Part shown: positions 35,163 through 44,460 of the stretch, piece after piece
How positions within the stretch are numbered: position 1 is the first letter of the stretch
How the letters are laid out: every line of letters begins with the position of its first letter
From: Marinagarivorans algicola
GTDB lineage: Bacteria > Pseudomonadota > Gammaproteobacteria > Pseudomonadales > Cellvibrionaceae
Length of the DNA stretch: 64,000 nt
Assembly: GCF_001292705.1 (NCBI RefSeq)
Contig: NZ_LGAK01000023.1
Coordinates: forward strand, 20,437 to 84,436
Direction: 5' to 3'
Notes under the pieces: model-generated
What the model saw: the letters and a program-made list of their open reading frames with translations, nothing else
Database searches by the model: none
What the model was told of the DNA's origin: nothing
Translations under genes and position numbers: made by a program

Positions 35163-35573
35163 CTACTTGGGCAACCCGGTCACAAGCTTGGGGTTAAATG
35201 CGAGTTACAAAAGCACAGCGAGTTGAATCATAATGCAGGGTATAATACCTTTATAGATATCACTCATTTTTATCTCTTTTGGCGCTATCTCTCCATAGGC
35301 TTGGACCATATTTGAGTGGCTCTTCGGCTAACTTTGTGCGCACTAACAAAACCCCTATAAATACAAAAAATGGCACAGCAATTAAAGTTGTTTTGGTGAA
35401 AATACCCAATAAGCGTTCAGGTATAAAAATCAATCATTGTGGACGAAGTGACCACTGGTTACCCCAATGCCGACGAACCACAAGCTAACGCCGCCTACAG
35501 GGAAAGTAACCCGATAGCCCAGCATTAATGCAAGGTGCATACAGCCAAAAAGTAAAAAAGGGATCCATTCCAT
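35163..35573 (-). pseudogene. dctM: TRAP transporter large permease remnant (dctM), internally deleted
   Basis: Read on the minus strand, 35573 begins MEWIPFLLFGCMHLALMLGY and continues with VTFPVGGVSLWF, the N-terminus of DctM. A frameshift near 35430 moves to PERLLGIFTKTTLIAVPFFV and then FIGVLLVRTKLAEEP. The text then jumps to DIYKGIIPCIMIQLAVLL, stop, LAFNPKLVTGLPK, which is the C-terminal end of DctM. Some 300 residues of the middle are missing, so the gene is dead. The start overlaps the stop of the dctQ remnant (TAATG), as in intact operons. Recognised by eye from family patterns. Confidence 0.75.
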
Positions 35574-36079
35574 TATTGCTTGTTTGCCACAACGCTGTGC
35601 ACATGTTGGTCAATAATGATAAGTTGTTGCAGCGTATCAGTGATTGCTTGCAGTGTGAGTACGATGCAATTGACAATTAAGAGCGATCTTAAAATAAGTA
35701 CAGACCGATACCGCCGGCGTCATTAGAGGCTTCTTTTAAAGACCACGATACGTACGAGGTCTCAGCTCAGTACAATGGTGGCCAGCGTAAAAGGTAATAA
35801 AATAGGCTGCCGACAAGATCACCCCGCGCTTGTTGATAGGGCTTAAAGTGGCGGTCAAAAATATCGACCGGCACATGACCTTGTTCTGCCAAAGTAGAAC
35901 CGCTAGCGCACATGATGGCTGCTGCATGAAGATAAGTGACGAGCCCTTGGGTACCGATTGGGTTGTAATTCAAGGCGGCGCGCAGCTGTTGTCACAAATA
36001 CCATACATAACGTCACCCAAGACACAGCGCATCCGAGATTGCGATTTAACGCAGTGATAATGAGGCTTATTGATTCCAT
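35573..36079 (-). pseudogene. dctQ: TRAP transporter small permease remnant (dctQ), frameshifted
   Basis: About the normal DctQ length (169 codons) but broken in at least three places. On the minus strand it starts MESISLIITALNRNLGCAVS, shifts frame near 35980 to LNYNPIGTQGLVTYLHAAAI, then GHVPVDIFDRHFKPYQQARG, meets an in-frame TGA near 35770 after LLRWPPLY, continues SYVSWSLKEASNDAGG, and shifts again near 35715 to LRSLLIVNCIVLTLQAITDT. The pattern of a helix, GHVRVD-type motif and SW..GE..P.AGG-like segment is that of DctQ. The solute-binding gene dctP is not seen nearby. Confidence 0.75.
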
Positions 36080-36210
36080 AGGAGCAGCATGGGTTGACTC
36101 GCTGAGTGCTCGGCGGGCAGGTGATGGGGGTAATCGATTGGAGCAGTATTATGTATGCATTGCTGTATCGTTTTTAATCTAATTGTGTTCTAGATCAACT
36201 TTCCATAAAA

Positions 36211-36228
36211 CTGAAACAAAACTGTCAC
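36211..36228 (+). promoter_or_regulatory. Pho box upstream of pstS
   Basis: CTGAAACAAAACTGTCAC consists of two seven-base half-sites separated by AAAA, matching the PhoB consensus (CTGTCAT-N4-CTGTCAT) closely in the second half. It lies about 84 bases before the pstS start, which suits activation under phosphate starvation. Confidence 0.75.
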
Positions 36229-36311
36229 ATTTGGCGACTACGATGGACCGACTTAAAAAGGTATTAGCCGAACGCTTTGTCGGCGACAATTTTATAAACG
36301 AGGGTTTAATT

Positions 36312-37352
36312 GTGAAAAAATTACTTTTAGCAGCTGCGTGTGTAGCGGGTTTTTCTGTAGCGCCACAGGCGTTTGCCAACCGTGATCACATCATGGTGGT
36401 GGGTTCTTCTACTGTATTTCCGTTTTCTAAGGTTGTGGCTGAGCGCTTTGGTCGTAAAACGAATTTCAAAGCCCCCAAGATTGAGCCAACTGGTACCGGT
36501 GGCGGCTTTAAAGAGTTTTGTAAAGGTGTTGGCGTTGCGTTCCCTGATGTGGCCAATGCATCGCGTCGCATCAAAGAGAGCGAATATAAAGACTGCCAAG
36601 CGAATGGCGTAAAAGACATTGTTGAAGTGTTGATTGGTTATGACGGTATTGTATTGGCAAACTCTATCAAGGCTAAGCCAATGACTTTAAGCCTGAAAGA
36701 TATCTTCTTGGGCTTGGCTAAATATGTACCGAGTCCCGATGGCAAAGAGACTTTAATTGAAAACCCCTATAAAACATGGAAAGACGTTAACCCTGTCTTG
36801 CCTGCGACTAAAATTGAAGTACTTGGTCCGCCGCCCACTTCAGGTACGCGTGATGCATTTGTTGAGCTAGCGATGGAAGGTGGTTGTAAGCAGTTTGGCT
36901 GGATCAAAGCCATGAAGAAAACAGACAAAAGCAAGTACAAAGCCTTGTGTCACGGTGTTCGTGAAGATGGCGCTTATGTTGAAGCGGGCGAAAATGATAA
37001 CTTAATTGTACGTAAGTTGAGCGAAAACGCACAAGCTTTGGGCATCTTTGGTTTTAGCTTCCTTGACCAAAATGCTGATAAAGTACAAGCGGCAAAAGTG
37101 GGTGGTCAAGCCCCTACTTTTGAAAGTATTTCTGATGGCAGCTATGTGGTTTCTCGCCCTTTATACTTCTATGTGAAAAAAGCCCATGTTGGCGTTATTC
37201 CTGGTATTGAAGAATTTTTGGCTGAGTTTACCCATGACCGTGCTTGGGGTGAAGAAGGTTATTTGACCGAGAAAGGTTTAATTCCTTTATCTGATGCTGA
37301 GCGCGCTAAAGTTGGCGCCAGTGTTAAGAACCTACAATCTCTTTCACTGTAA
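36312..37352 (+). CDS. pstS: Phosphate ABC transporter substrate-binding protein PstS
   Basis: A 346-residue periplasmic phosphate receptor. The GTG start has GAGGG seven bases upstream and leads into a signal peptide (KKLLLAAACVAGFSVAPQAFA); an upstream in-frame ATG at 36183 would run through the Pho box. Phosphate-binding segments are GSSTVFPFSK, EPTGTGGGFKEFC and PPPTSGTRDAFVE. It is of the larger type common in marine proteobacteria. It is preceded by a Pho box and separated from pstC by about 500 bases with a terminator, so pstS may be expressed more strongly than the permease genes. Confidence 0.95.
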   Translation: MKKLLLAAACVAGFSVAPQAFANRDHIMVVGSSTVFPFSKVVAERFGRKTNFKAPKIEPTGTGGGFKEFCKGVGVAFPDVANASRRIKESEYKDCQANGVKDIVEVLIGYDGIVLANSIKAKPMTLSLKDIFLGLAKYVPSPDGKETLIENPYKTWKDVNPVLPATKIEVLGPPPTSGTRDAFVELAMEGGCKQFGWIKAMKKTDKSKYKALCHGVREDGAYVEAGENDNLIVRKLSENAQALGIFGFSFLDQNADKVQAAKVGGQAPTFESISDGSYVVSRPLYFYVKKAHVGVIPGIEEFLAEFTHDRAWGEEGYLTEKGLIPLSDAERAKVGASVKNLQSLSL

Positions 37353-37862
37353 ATAGAAAAACTATGCTAATGTTGCGCCCAAAATTTACCGTTGTATGAC
37401 ATTTTTGTTACAATTCGCTGATTGGTCGTCGACTGACCAGCGAATGTCGGCATAAACTTACAAGGACGGCGGTAGTAGCTGGTGACTCTTGCATAACGTA
37501 GTTAGCGCAAATAATGTATTGAAAGCATAATATAAGGATTAAAGTAACTATTCAGTCAAGCGGCAGGTTTCACCCGGAAGGGTGTTATGGGTTTTGCTGG
37601 GCATTACGTCAGGGCGTTTTAATGACGCCCATCGATGGCTTGGGCAAATCGAGGCAATGGTGTCTATGCCGGTATGTCTGAAATCGTTACGAACTCAATA
37701 CACAAGGGTTTGGACAATCAATGTATAAACTTACGGTGTACCTTGTTATGTCTCAGTACCTTATTAAAGCGTTAATCGTCATCAAGCTGACATTATCATC
37801 CCCGAGAATAGCCCCTATGAATTGTGGGCTATTTTTTTGCATTTAGGTTAGGTGTAACGACT
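37353..37862. other. pstS-pstC intergenic region with hairpins and a terminator
   Basis: About 510 bases without a gene. It holds CACCC-GGAA-GGGTG (37571-37584), a five-base-pair stem with a GNRA-type loop; GGGCGT/ACGCCC (37612-37630); and an intrinsic terminator at 37807-37838. A Pho-box-like segment on the minus strand (near 37394-37412) is possible. The combination suggests a transcribed structured leader or small RNA between the binding protein and the permease genes. Confidence 0.5.
37807..37838 (+). terminator. Intrinsic terminator between pstS and pstC
   Basis: AATAGCCC (37807-37814) pairs with GGGCTATT (37826-37833), followed by five more Ts (37834-37838). It lies just ahead of the pstC ribosome site, so it can end or attenuate the pstS (or leader RNA) transcript. 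Confidence 0.85.
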
Positions 37863-39263
37863 GTGGAATCTTCAGTACTTGTTATTGCTATTTTTGTGTT
37901 GGGCATTATTGCCTTTGTAGTGGGGCGCTCGCGCTCGGTTGCTATTTCGCAAAATGTTGGCGGCATACGTTTTTTAAATTCTTTACCTTTCTATTATGGT
38001 GCATTGACTGCTTTGTGGTGCGCCATTCCCAGCTTTTTAGTCTTCGCCGTGTGGTCTTTGTTTGATGACGCGATTATTCGAAGCGCAATTATTGCGACTT
38101 TACCTGCTGAAGCAGCAGAGAGTGTCGGTGGTAATCTTAATTTACTCTTTAACCAAATTTACAATGTATCGGTTGATGCGGCAGGCTCCGAGAGTGCACC
38201 TGATTATATGGTGGCAGCCGCTCAGCATTTACATTCCATGCAGTCGATTAGCCGCTGGGCCTTAACGGGCTTGGTGTTAGCGTGTGCTCTCGGCACATCA
38301 ATTGTGGTGTGGTCACGCATCAATCCACAGCTCAAGGCGCGCTATCAGGTGGAGCGCGTCTTTAGAAGCTTTTTGTTTTTGTGTTCTAGTCTCGCGATTT
38401 TAACGACGATCGGCATTGTTGTATCGGTGCTATTTGAGTCGATCCGCTTCTTTGCCATGGTATCGCCTATTGACTTTTTGTTTGGTCTAGAGTGGAGCCC
38501 GCAAATGGCTATTCGTGCCGACCAAGAAGGAAGCTCCGGCAGTTTTGGCGCTATTCCTTTATTTACCGGCACTTTGTTAATTGCCCTAATTGCCTTAATT
38601 ATTGCCGTACCTTGCGGTTTGATGACGGCAATTTTCTTATCTGAATATGCCAGTTCACGTATACGTGACATTATTAAACCAATGCTCGAGGTATTGGCGG
38701 GTATTCCTACGGTGGTATATGGCTTTTTTGCTGCTTTAACAGTGGCGCCTTTTATTCGCGATATGGGCCTGAGTATTGGTTTGGATCAATGGTTGCCCAT
38801 TAGCTCTGAAAGCGCATTAGCGGCGGGGCTTGTTATGGGCGTCATGATTATTCCATTTGTATCGTCTTTGTCTGATGATGTGATTAATGCCGTACCGCAA
38901 TCTTTGCGTGACGGTGCGTTAGGCTTGGGTTCGACACGTTCAGAGGTGATCAAGCAAGTGGTGATTCCGGCTGCGCTGCCAGGTATTGTTGGTGGCGTTT
39001 TATTAGCGGCCTCACGTGCGATTGGTGAAACCATGATTGTGGTAATGGCGGCAGGTTTAGCCGCCAACTTAACACTGAACCCGCTTGACTCTGTTACTAC
39101 GGTAACAGTACAAATTGTCACCTTACTCGTTGGTGACCAAGAGTTCGATAGCCCTAAAACACTGGCGGCTTTTGCTCTGGGATTGATGCTGTTTTTGGTC
39201 ACTCTGAGCTTGAACTATTTTGCCCTTCACATTGTTAAGAAATATCGAGAGCAGTATGACTAG
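37863..39263 (+). CDS. pstC: Phosphate ABC transporter permease PstC
   Basis: A 466-residue permease, longer than E. coli PstC (319) because of an N-terminal region with two or three extra helices. The GTG at 37863 is preferred: it follows AGGTG by eight bases, while the alternative GTG at 37824 lies within the terminator hairpin. The ABC permease core (about residues 220-460) has GIPTVVYGFFAAL and the EAA-like loop LRDGALGLGSTRSEVIKQVV. The end overlaps the start of pstA by eight bases, so they are translated together. Confidence 0.93.
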   Translation: MESSVLVIAIFVLGIIAFVVGRSRSVAISQNVGGIRFLNSLPFYYGALTALWCAIPSFLVFAVWSLFDDAIIRSAIIATLPAEAAESVGGNLNLLFNQIYNVSVDAAGSESAPDYMVAAAQHLHSMQSISRWALTGLVLACALGTSIVVWSRINPQLKARYQVERVFRSFLFLCSSLAILTTIGIVVSVLFESIRFFAMVSPIDFLFGLEWSPQMAIRADQEGSSGSFGAIPLFTGTLLIALIALIIAVPCGLMTAIFLSEYASSRIRDIIKPMLEVLAGIPTVVYGFFAALTVAPFIRDMGLSIGLDQWLPISSESALAAGLVMGVMIIPFVSSLSDDVINAVPQSLRDGALGLGSTRSEVIKQVVIPAALPGIVGGVLLAASRAIGETMIVVMAAGLAANLTLNPLDSVTTVTVQIVTLLVGDQEFDSPKTLAAFALGLMLFLVTLSLNYFALHIVKKYREQYD

Positions 39264-40551
39264 CCCTAATAATAGTAAGCCTTTATCTCAGCAAGCCGCG
39301 CTGGTACAAAAAAGTTTAGCTAAGCGCTATGCCTCCGAAAGGCGTTTTAAAGCGTACGGCTTGGCCTCTGTTTTGTTTGGTTTGTGCGCGTTGCTTGTCT
39401 TGTTTGTTGAGATTTTTGGCGGTGGTTTAAGTGGTTTTAAAACAACACAGGTTGCCTTAACCCTAGAGCTCGACTCGGATGTGCTCGAGGTGTATGACGC
39501 GACTAACCCCGATGAAATCTTGGCTGGTAACTACACCGGTGTGATTCGCAATGCGCTTAAAGAGCGCTTTCCCGATGCCACTGGGCGCAAAGAAAAGCGT
39601 GCGCTCTACAGCATGATCAGTGTTGGCGCGACCTACGACTTACGTGACCAGTTAGCGGCAGACCCTGATTTACTCGATACCTCTATTGATGTCTGGATAT
39701 TGGCTGATGACGATATCGACACCTATTACAAAAGCTTGTCATCAGTACCTTATGCTGAGCGCATGAGCGACAAACAGCAGCAGTGGGTTCAAGATTTAAT
39801 TGATAAGCAAGAGATTCGTACTATTTTCAACACGCGATTTTTTACCAGTGGCGATTCGAGCGAGCCTGAAATGGCTGGTATTCGAGGCGCTATTATGGGC
39901 AGTTTGCTGACCATGATGGTGACATTATTGCTGTCGTTCCCTGTGGGGGTCGCGGCGGCAATTTATCTCGAAGAGTATGCACCTAAAAACCGTTTAACCG
40001 ACTTTGTTGAAGTGAATATCAATAACTTAGCCGCCGTACCGTCGATTATTTTCGGTTTATTAGGTTTGGCCATTTTTATTAACCTATTCGAAATGCCGCG
40101 CTCGATTCCGCTAGTTGGCGGTATTGTTTTAACGTTAATGACTCTGCCCACGATTATTATTTCCAGCCGCGCAGCGGTAAAAGCGGTACCCCCGAGTATT
40201 CGTGAGGCGGCATTAGGTATTGGTGCGTCAAAAATGCAAATGATTTTGCATCATGTGCTGCCTTTAGCAATGCCGGGTATGCTCACCGGAGCTATTATTG
40301 GCATGGCGCAGGCGCTAGGCGAAACCGCACCGCTATTAATGATTGGTATGGTTGCCTTCATTATGGATGTACCCGGAGCCATTACAGACCCTGCAACGGT
40401 GATGCCTGTGCAAATATTCTTGTGGTCTGATAGCCCAGAGCGCGCGTTTGTCGAAAAAACATCAGCCGCTATTATGGTGCTGCTCATGTTCTTGATGTTT
40501 ATGAATGCTATGGCGGTATTACTGCGCAAGCGTTTAGAGCGCCGTTGGTAG
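39256..40551 (+). CDS. pstA: Phosphate ABC transporter permease PstA
   Basis: A 431-residue permease. The ATG at 39256 overlaps the last eight bases of pstC and has GAGAG upstream. An N-terminal helix (about 35-60) is followed by a roughly 130-residue periplasmic insertion, then the permease core with SLLTMMVTLLLSFPVGVAAA, VPSIIFGLLGLAIFIN and the EAA loop IREAALGIGASKMQMILHHV. The insertion is not in E. coli PstA (296) but is common in marine gammaproteobacteria. PstA and PstC form the membrane channel. Confidence 0.94.
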   Translation: MTSPNNSKPLSQQAALVQKSLAKRYASERRFKAYGLASVLFGLCALLVLFVEIFGGGLSGFKTTQVALTLELDSDVLEVYDATNPDEILAGNYTGVIRNALKERFPDATGRKEKRALYSMISVGATYDLRDQLAADPDLLDTSIDVWILADDDIDTYYKSLSSVPYAERMSDKQQQWVQDLIDKQEIRTIFNTRFFTSGDSSEPEMAGIRGAIMGSLLTMMVTLLLSFPVGVAAAIYLEEYAPKNRLTDFVEVNINNLAAVPSIIFGLLGLAIFINLFEMPRSIPLVGGIVLTLMTLPTIIISSRAAVKAVPPSIREAALGIGASKMQMILHHVLPLAMPGMLTGAIIGMAQALGETAPLLMIGMVAFIMDVPGAITDPATVMPVQIFLWSDSPERAFVEKTSAAIMVLLMFLMFMNAMAVLLRKRLERRW

Positions 40552-40636
40552 GCGTGGTCTGTAAATAATGCGGGAAGTATCATTTAGCTCAACGCTTCGT
40601 CATATTTCCCCTCTTGTATCCTAAAGGTGTAATAAA

Positions 40637-41557
40637 ATGCAAGATACCGTTATTGAATCAAAAGCCCCGACTGCCAAAACTGTGCAGGTGGAGCGTACTA
40701 AAAAGACAACTAAAACAGAATCGAATGCAATGAATGCTAAAAGATCCCCAACCGAAATCGCCGAAAGCATCACCGAAACTGTGGGTAAGCCTTTGGCGCA
40801 AAACGCCAAGTTGGCTATGCGTAATGTCAATGTGCATTACGATCAAAAGCAAGCCGTATTTGATGTGAACTTAGATATTGCTGAAAACCAAGTAGTGGCC
40901 TTAATTGGGCCCTCTGGTTGCGGTAAGTCAACTTTTTTACGTTGCTTAAACCGCATGAACGATACGATTGATATTTGCCGTGTAGAGGGTAGTATCCAGC
41001 TCGATGGTATGGATATCTATGACAGTAAATTAGATGTAGTGCCTTTGCGCGCACGCGTAGGTATGGTGTTTCAAAAGCCCAATCCATTCCCAAAGTCTAT
41101 TTATGATAACGTGGCGTATGGTCCGCGTATTCATGGGTTGGTGAATCGCCGTGCTGACCTTGATGATGTGGTTGAGTCTAGTTTGCGCAAAGCTGGCCTA
41201 TGGGAAGAGGTTAAAGACCGTTTAGAGTCACCTGGTACAGGTCTTTCGGGCGGGCAGCAGCAGCGCTTATGTATTGCGCGCACAATTGCGGTAAGCCCTG
41301 AAGTGATTCTAATGGATGAGCCTTGCTCGGCACTTGATCCTATTGCAACAGCCAAAATCGAAGAGTTGATTGCCGAATTAAGCCAAAACTTTACGATCGC
41401 AATTGTAACGCACTCTATGCAGCAGGCGGCACGTGTTTCAAATCGCACGGCGTACTTTCATTTAGGGCGTCTCGTCGAGGTTAACGAAACCGAGAAAGTC
41501 TTCACAAACCCTGATCATGAGCTCACAGAGGCTTATATTACTGGTCGATTTGGTTAA
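40637..41557 (+). CDS. pstB: Phosphate ABC transporter ATP-binding protein PstB
   Basis: A 306-residue ATPase: Walker [10 protein letters not shown], signature LSGGQQQRL, Walker [14 protein letters not shown] and switch His in THSMQQA. The first 50 or so residues ([18 protein letters not shown] and following) are a Lys/Thr-rich extension absent from E. coli PstB (257). AAAGG lies about eight bases before the first ATG, which supports the extension; an alternative ATG at 40730 would remove half of it. It drives phosphate import and works with PhoU. Confidence 0.95.
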   Translation: MQDTVIESKAPTAKTVQVERTKKTTKTESNAMNAKRSPTEIAESITETVGKPLAQNAKLAMRNVNVHYDQKQAVFDVNLDIAENQVVALIGPSGCGKSTFLRCLNRMNDTIDICRVEGSIQLDGMDIYDSKLDVVPLRARVGMVFQKPNPFPKSIYDNVAYGPRIHGLVNRRADLDDVVESSLRKAGLWEEVKDRLESPGTGLSGGQQQRLCIARTIAVSPEVILMDEPCSALDPIATAKIEELIAELSQNFTIAIVTHSMQQAARVSNRTAYFHLGRLVEVNETEKVFTNPDHELTEAYITGRFG

Positions 41558-41697
41558 AATAGCTGCCATTATTTGATGTTTGTTGGGTTTTAGTCTTGAA
41601 TGCTTGCTTAAACTTATGTAATGCTGGGTGGCTCATTCAATTTTATTTAAACGGCAGCCTTTTTAATCAATGACTGACGTACTTTTTAGGTAACATC

Positions 41698-42423
41698 ATG
41701 GAAAATCTTCATATTGACCAACACATATCTCGCCAATTCAACACCGATTTAGAGCACTTGCGCGAGCATTTACTAGAAATGGGTGGCTTGGTCGAAGAGC
41801 AGGTAGCGGATGCAGTACGCGCGATTGAATCTGCCGATAGTGAGCTCGCCGAAAAGGTATTGCGTACCGAAGATGAAATTGACCGCCGCGAAGTGGCCTT
41901 AGATGAAGAGTGTACACTGGTTTTGGCACGCCGCCAGCCAGCAGCTTCTGATTTACGCTTGGTGCTGATGGTAACTAAGGCTAACCGTGATCTAGAGCGC
42001 ATGGGCGATGAGGCTGATAAAATTGCTCATATGGCGATTGCGCTAAACGATGCCGGCGGTGCAACCTCGCCACGTGGTTTTGTTGAGCTACGCCATATCG
42101 GCAACAGCGTGCAAGCGTTAGTCAATCAATCACTCGATGCTTTTGCTCGCTTTGATGTACAAACAGCTATTCAGGTTGTTAAAGGCGATAAGCAAGTCGA
42201 TCGCGATTATGGGTCTGCCATGCGTGAGCTGGCAACGTACATGATGGAGGATCCGCGCTCAATTACACGTGTTATGAATATTATTTGGGCTCTGCGCTCA
42301 TTGGAGCGTATTGGCGATCATGCTCGCAATATTGCCGAGCATGTTATTTACTTGGTTCATGGTATGGATGTGCGACATACCAGCGTGGGCGAAATCGAAG
42401 CGCAGCTTGAAGAGCGAGAGTAG
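41698..42423 (+). CDS. phoU: Phosphate transport/signalling regulator PhoU
   Basis: 241 residues, the usual size. Two repeats of the three-helix PhoU bundle are visible, each with the acidic metal-binding E..D...D motif: DLERMGDEADKIAHMA and SLERIGDHARNIAEHVIYLV. PhoU inhibits the PhoR kinase when phosphate is abundant and controls the Pst transporter. It ends the pst block; phoB and phoR are not in the window. A long terminator follows. Confidence 0.96.
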   Translation: MENLHIDQHISRQFNTDLEHLREHLLEMGGLVEEQVADAVRAIESADSELAEKVLRTEDEIDRREVALDEECTLVLARRQPAASDLRLVLMVTKANRDLERMGDEADKIAHMAIALNDAGGATSPRGFVELRHIGNSVQALVNQSLDAFARFDVQTAIQVVKGDKQVDRDYGSAMRELATYMMEDPRSITRVMNIIWALRSLERIGDHARNIAEHVIYLVHGMDVRHTSVGEIEAQLEERE

Positions 42424-42490
42424 GTGCTATAGGAAATAGGCGTTAAAATTGCAAAGCCTATGTAATGAGACCGAAATGGGTTGGCTTTCC

Positions 42491-42545
42491 AATAAGCAGA
42501 TATAAAAAAACCACCTAAAGGGTGGTTTTTTTATATCTGCTTATT
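42491..42545. terminator. Long bidirectional terminator after phoU
   Basis: A perfect 25-base inverted repeat (42491-42515 and 42521-42545) with a five-base TAAAG loop. The core CCACC/GGTGG is flanked by A7 and T7, so it can end both the rightward pst transcript and the leftward ychF transcript. Confidence 0.92.
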
Positions 42546-42561
42546 GTGTTCGTTGCTTAAT

Positions 42562-42618
42562 GAGTACTTCTAGCGTTTATGAGCACTTCTAGCGTTTATG
42601 AGTACTTCCAGCGTTTAA
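42562..42618. repeat. Three tandem copies of a 19-base unit
   Basis: The unit GAGTACTTCTAGCGTTTAT occurs at 42562, 42581 (one change) and 42600 (two changes). The third copy runs into the dispersed repeat at 42600-42685. It lies between the terminator and the end of ychF. Confidence 0.9.
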
Positions 42619-42685
42619 ATGCCCAGAAAATAATTCATCAGTACCCTACCCCTATCGGGTGAATTTTTTCAGCTTGGCTCAATAG
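42600..42685. repeat. Dispersed repeat family 2, copy A
   Basis: The core CCCAGAAAATAATTCATCAG followed by TACC, then CGGGTGAATTTTTTCAGCTT, matches the stretch at 53751-53826 with substitutions and a short gap. It is intergenic, between convergent phoU and ychF. Confidence 0.6.
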
Positions 42686-42697
42686 TGGCGCTAAACA

Positions 42698-43792
42698 TTA
42701 AACATTAAACAGAAAGTGCATAATATCGCCGTCTTTAACGATATAGTCTTTACCTTCTTTGCGTGCTTTGCCAGCAGTTTTTGCCCCTTGTTCACCTTTG
42801 TATTCAATGAAATCATCATAGGCAATGGTCTCTGCACGAATAAAGCCTTTTTCAAAGTCGGTATGAATAACACCGGCTGCTTGAGGGGCTGTTGCGCCAA
42901 CAGGAATTGTCCATGCGCGCACTTCTTTAACGCCGGCTGTAAAATAGGTTTGTAGGTTGAGCAGCTCGTAACCTGCGCGAATAACGCGGTTTAGGCCCGG
43001 CTCCTCCATGCCTAAGTCTTCTAAAAACTCGGCCACTTCATCAGCCTCAAGTTCGGCGATTTCCGCCTCTAGCTTGTTGCAAATAGGCACGACCATGGCA
43101 TTTTCGCTGGCGGCAATCTCACGCACTTTGTCTAGATGCGGGTTGCTCTCAAAGCCATCTTCTTGCACGTTAGCAATATACATAGTGGGCTTTAAGGTTA
43201 AAAAATTTAAGGCTTTAAGGTCGGTTAACTCATCATCTGTAAGCGTTGTGAGTGAGCGAAGCGGGAGGGCTTCGTTGAGATGAGGTAATATTTTTTCGAG
43301 CAGCGCTTTCATTTTTATTGCATGCTTGTCTTGACCTTTGGCTAGCTTGGCTAGGCGTTGAATGCCTTTTTCGGCAGTGTCTAAGTCTGATAGCGCAAGC
43401 TCAGTATTGATGGTGCTGATATCGTTCTCAGGGTTGATGGCGCCATCAACATGAATGACATTTTCGTCATCAAAGCAGCGTACAACGTGCGCAATTGCTT
43501 CGGTTTCACGGATATTTGCTAAAAACTGATTGCCCAGCCCTTCACCTTTAGAAGCACCGGCGACCAAGCCTGCAATATCAACAAACTCCATCGTAGTGGG
43601 GATTTGCTTTTCGGGGTTAACCAATGCGCTGATGGCTTCTTGGCGAGGATCGGGCACTGCAACAATCCCTGAGTTAGGCTCGATGGTGCAAAACGGGAAG
43701 TTTTCGGCGGCGATGCCTGATTGAGTCAGCGCGTTGAATAAAGTAGATTTTCCGACGTTGGGCAGGCCAACAATACCGCATTTAAAACCCAT
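42698..43792 (-). CDS. ychF: Ribosome-binding ATPase YchF/EngD
   Basis: A 364-residue Obg-family P-loop protein, the same size as E. coli YchF (363). G1 [16 protein letters not shown]3 [19 protein letters not shown] and the C-terminal TGS-like domain ([17 protein letters not shown] segment, here [18 protein letters not shown]) are intact. It hydrolyses ATP rather than GTP and binds the ribosome. AGGAC precedes the start. The next upstream gene on the strand is pth, as in most gammaproteobacteria. Confidence 0.97.
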   Translation of the reverse strand: MGFKCGIVGLPNVGKSTLFNALTQSGIAAENFPFCTIEPNSGIVAVPDPRQEAISALVNPEKQIPTTMEFVDIAGLVAGASKGEGLGNQFLANIRETEAIAHVVRCFDDENVIHVDGAINPENDISTINTELALSDLDTAEKGIQRLAKLAKGQDKHAIKMKALLEKILPHLNEALPLRSLTTLTDDELTDLKALNFLTLKPTMYIANVQEDGFESNPHLDKVREIAASENAMVVPICNKLEAEIAELEADEVAEFLEDLGMEEPGLNRVIRAGYELLNLQTYFTAGVKEVRAWTIPVGATAPQAAGVIHTDFEKGFIRAETIAYDDFIEYKGEQGAKTAGKARKEGKDYIVKDGDIMHFLFNV

Positions 43793-43851
43793 GATGATGT
43801 CCTGTAAGGCTGGTGTTATCTAAAAGTGGATGATATTAAATTATGTGCGGG

Positions 43852-44439
43852 CTACTTTGCTTGGGTGTGTAGCTCTTTCATAGCTTTTTCCCAGTGGCCA
43901 GCGGCAATGTCGGGCATGACGTTTAGGGCATGACCGATAGCGTCTTGTGTTAGGGCGAACTCTTGTTGCGGGGCTTTTTTGAGCACAAAATCAGCCACCA
44001 GCTTGGCATGGCCTGGGTGGCCAATACCGAGGCGTAAGCGAGCAAAATCTTTGTTGTTGCCTAAGGCGCTTATCATATCGCGTAAACCATTGTGGCCGCC
44101 GTGACCGCCACCGACTTTAAGTTTGGCGATACCCGGAGCAAGATCGAGCTCGTCGTGGGCCACTAAAATAGCTTCTGCAGGTATTTTGTAAAACTGGCAC
44201 ATTGCACCGACGGCTTTGCCGCTAAGGTTCATGTAGGTGGTGGGCACTAATAGTCGAATATCGCGGTTGTGAATGTTGATGCGCGCGCTATGACCAAAAA
44301 ATTTAGGTGTACTTGTGAGTGTGCCGCCATATTTATGGCATAGCTCGGTCACAAAGTCTTCGCCAGCGTTGTGGCGGGTGTGTTGATATTGTGAGCCCGG
44401 ATTACCCAGGCCCACAATAAGCTGAACAGGTGCTTTCAC
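43852..44439 (-). CDS. pth: Peptidyl-tRNA hydrolase
   Basis: A 195-residue enzyme that frees tRNA from peptidyl-tRNA after abortive translation. Catalytic residues are visible in VGLGNPGSQYQHTRHNAG (Asn and His), HDELDLAPG (Asp) and GGHGGHNGLRD. Length matches E. coli Pth (194). It lies 21 bases after rplY on the same strand, an arrangement conserved across gammaproteobacteria. Confidence 0.97.
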   Translation of the reverse strand: MKAPVQLIVGLGNPGSQYQHTRHNAGEDFVTELCHKYGGTLTSTPKFFGHSARINIHNRDIRLLVPTTYMNLSGKAVGAMCQFYKIPAEAILVAHDELDLAPGIAKLKVGGGHGGHNGLRDMISALGNNKDFARLRLGIGHPGHAKLVADFVLKKAPQQEFALTQDAIGHALNVMPDIAAGHWEKAMKELHTQAK

Positions 44440-44460
44440 AATTGGTCAGCCTCTCAATAC

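Noticed and set aside
37394..37412. Second Pho box (minus strand) between pstS and pstC
   Set aside because: The match is partial and on the wrong strand for pstC; it is mentioned only as a possibility in the intergenic entry.
42562..42618. CRISPR-like repeats
   Set aside because: Three contiguous 19-base units without spacers and no cas genes; a minisatellite fits better.
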